6,731 nucleotides of DNA, from NCBI GenBank assembly GCA_021413405.1, contig JAIOQL010000624.1, positions 1 to 6,731 of the forward strand, in the 5' to 3' direction. The DNA is from Leptospira sp. GTDB taxonomy: Bacteria; Spirochaetota; Leptospiria; Leptospirales; Leptospiraceae. Below are positions 6,203 through 6,731 of the stretch, piece by piece (positions within the stretch are counted from its first letter, which is position 1; each line of letters opens with the position of its first letter). The translations under genes were made by a program, and so were the position numbers. The notes beneath the pieces are model-generated. The model saw only the letters and a list, made by a program, of their open reading frames with translations. It ran no database searches and was not told the origin of the DNA.

Positions 6203-6731
6203 ATGCTTCAGGAAACTTTATCTAAAATTGAGGAACTTCAGAAAAAAATAGAAGCATTTCAACCGTTTGATGCTGATCGAATAGAAAAGGTGATAAAAAA
6301 ATTGCGTCTGGACTGGAATTATCATTCAAATAATATCGAAGGTAATTCTCTTTCTTTTGGAGAAACAAAAACATTTCTGATGTATGGATTAACTGCATCA
6401 GGGAAACCATTAAAAGATCATCTTGAGATAAAAAATCATAACGAAGCTATCCTCGATTTGCATGATTTTGTAAAAGGAGGGAGGGATTTAACTGAAAGTT
6501 ATATAAAATCACTAAACCAATTATTGCTGGGTGATCCATATGAACAGAGTTCTGTCGATGTGTATGGAAATTCAACAAAGAGATTAATTACGCCGGGATC
6601 TTATAAAAAAATTCCGAATTATGTTGAGACCGATACCAAAGAAAAACGCTATTTTACTGATCCGTTAAAAGTTCAGGATGAAATGGATGATTTGTTAAAA
6701 TGGTATAAAGAAAATCGAGATAGATTACATC
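6203..6731 (+). CDS. Class II Fic family protein, probable AMP-transferase (3' partial)
   Basis: The frame runs from ATG at 6203 off the window end; 176 residues are visible. Residues 1-40 are a charged helix. Residues 40-48 (NYHSNNIEGN) contain the Fic inhibitory motif [S/T]xxxE[G/N] as S42-N-N-I-E46-G47. Its position ahead of the Fic core defines class II, where the helix blocks ATP binding within the same protein. Then come GLTASGKPLKDHLE and KNHNEAI (about 62-82), the typical Fic_N segment, and a segment around ITPGSYKKIPN (129-139) that matches the flap/target-docking region. The catalytic HPFxDGNGR motif lies beyond the window. Family knowledge: Fic enzymes usually transfer AMP to Ser, Thr or Tyr hydroxyls of target proteins. 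The target here is unknown. No upstream start exists (TAA at 6182-6184) and no Shine-Dalgarno is seen; the conserved N-terminus supports this ATG. G+C is 17-19 of 60 in three counted blocks (6241, 6361, 6601), against 26 and 31 of 60 in two MBL-gene blocks (5401, 5041), which suggests horizontal acquisition. Confidence 0.92.
   Translation, partial: MLQETLSKIEELQKKIEAFQPFDADRIEKVIKKLRLDWNYHSNNIEGNSLSFGETKTFLMYGLTASGKPLKDHLEIKNHNEAILDLHDFVKGGRDLTESYIKSLNQLLLGDPYEQSSVDVYGNSTKRLITPGSYKKIPNYVETDTKEKRYFTDPLKVQDEMDDLLKWYKENRDRLH

Overview
This 6.7 kb window is bacterial chromosomal DNA. It holds six protein-coding genes, two of them cut by the window edges, and I see no tRNA, rRNA, CRISPR array or insertion sequence. 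Overall composition is moderate (hand-counted 60-base blocks in the left part give about 37-52% G+C). Signalling through a hybrid histidine kinase plus a SpoIIE/RsbU-type phosphatase, Sec-type export and some non-ATG start use suggest a Gram-negative, environmental type of bacterium. A Leptospira-like spirochaete or a Bacteroidetes/Ignavibacteria-like lineage would fit, but no marker here fixes the taxonomy and this placement is weak.

Layout. (1) Positions 1-3193, plus strand: a membrane-bound hybrid sensor histidine kinase (5' end outside the window), overlapping by 8 bp a response regulator whose output is a PP2C-like SpoIIE/RsbU phosphatase. This is a two-gene signalling operon that probably feeds a partner-switching pathway, although no anti-sigma or anti-anti-sigma gene is visible here. 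(2) Positions 3198-4728, minus strand, convergent with the first operon across only 4 bp: an exported class C beta-lactamase-fold serine hydrolase (TTG start) followed after 10 bp by a 104-residue membrane-anchored protein with four cysteines. The small protein resembles a domain that I recall being fused to such hydrolases in other bacteria. (3) Positions 4806-5894, minus strand: a soluble stand-alone metallo-beta-lactamase-fold protein related to the C-terminal domain of ComEC/Rec2. It lies 77 bp upstream of the hydrolase with no obvious terminator between them. (4) Positions 5895-6202: a 308-bp AT-rich divergent intergenic region with candidate promoters for both flanking genes. (5) Positions 6203 to the end, plus strand: the N-terminal part of a class II Fic protein (probable AMP-transferase) carrying its own inhibitory helix. 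It is distinctly AT-rich (about 30% G+C in counted blocks) and probably acquired.

The most interesting points are the hydrolase/cysteine-protein pair, the lone ComEC-like hydrolase next to a probably transferred Fic gene, the possible leaderless start of the Fic gene, and the kinase-phosphatase pair without a visible HPt or anti-sigma partner. No wholly new system can be claimed from this sequence alone.
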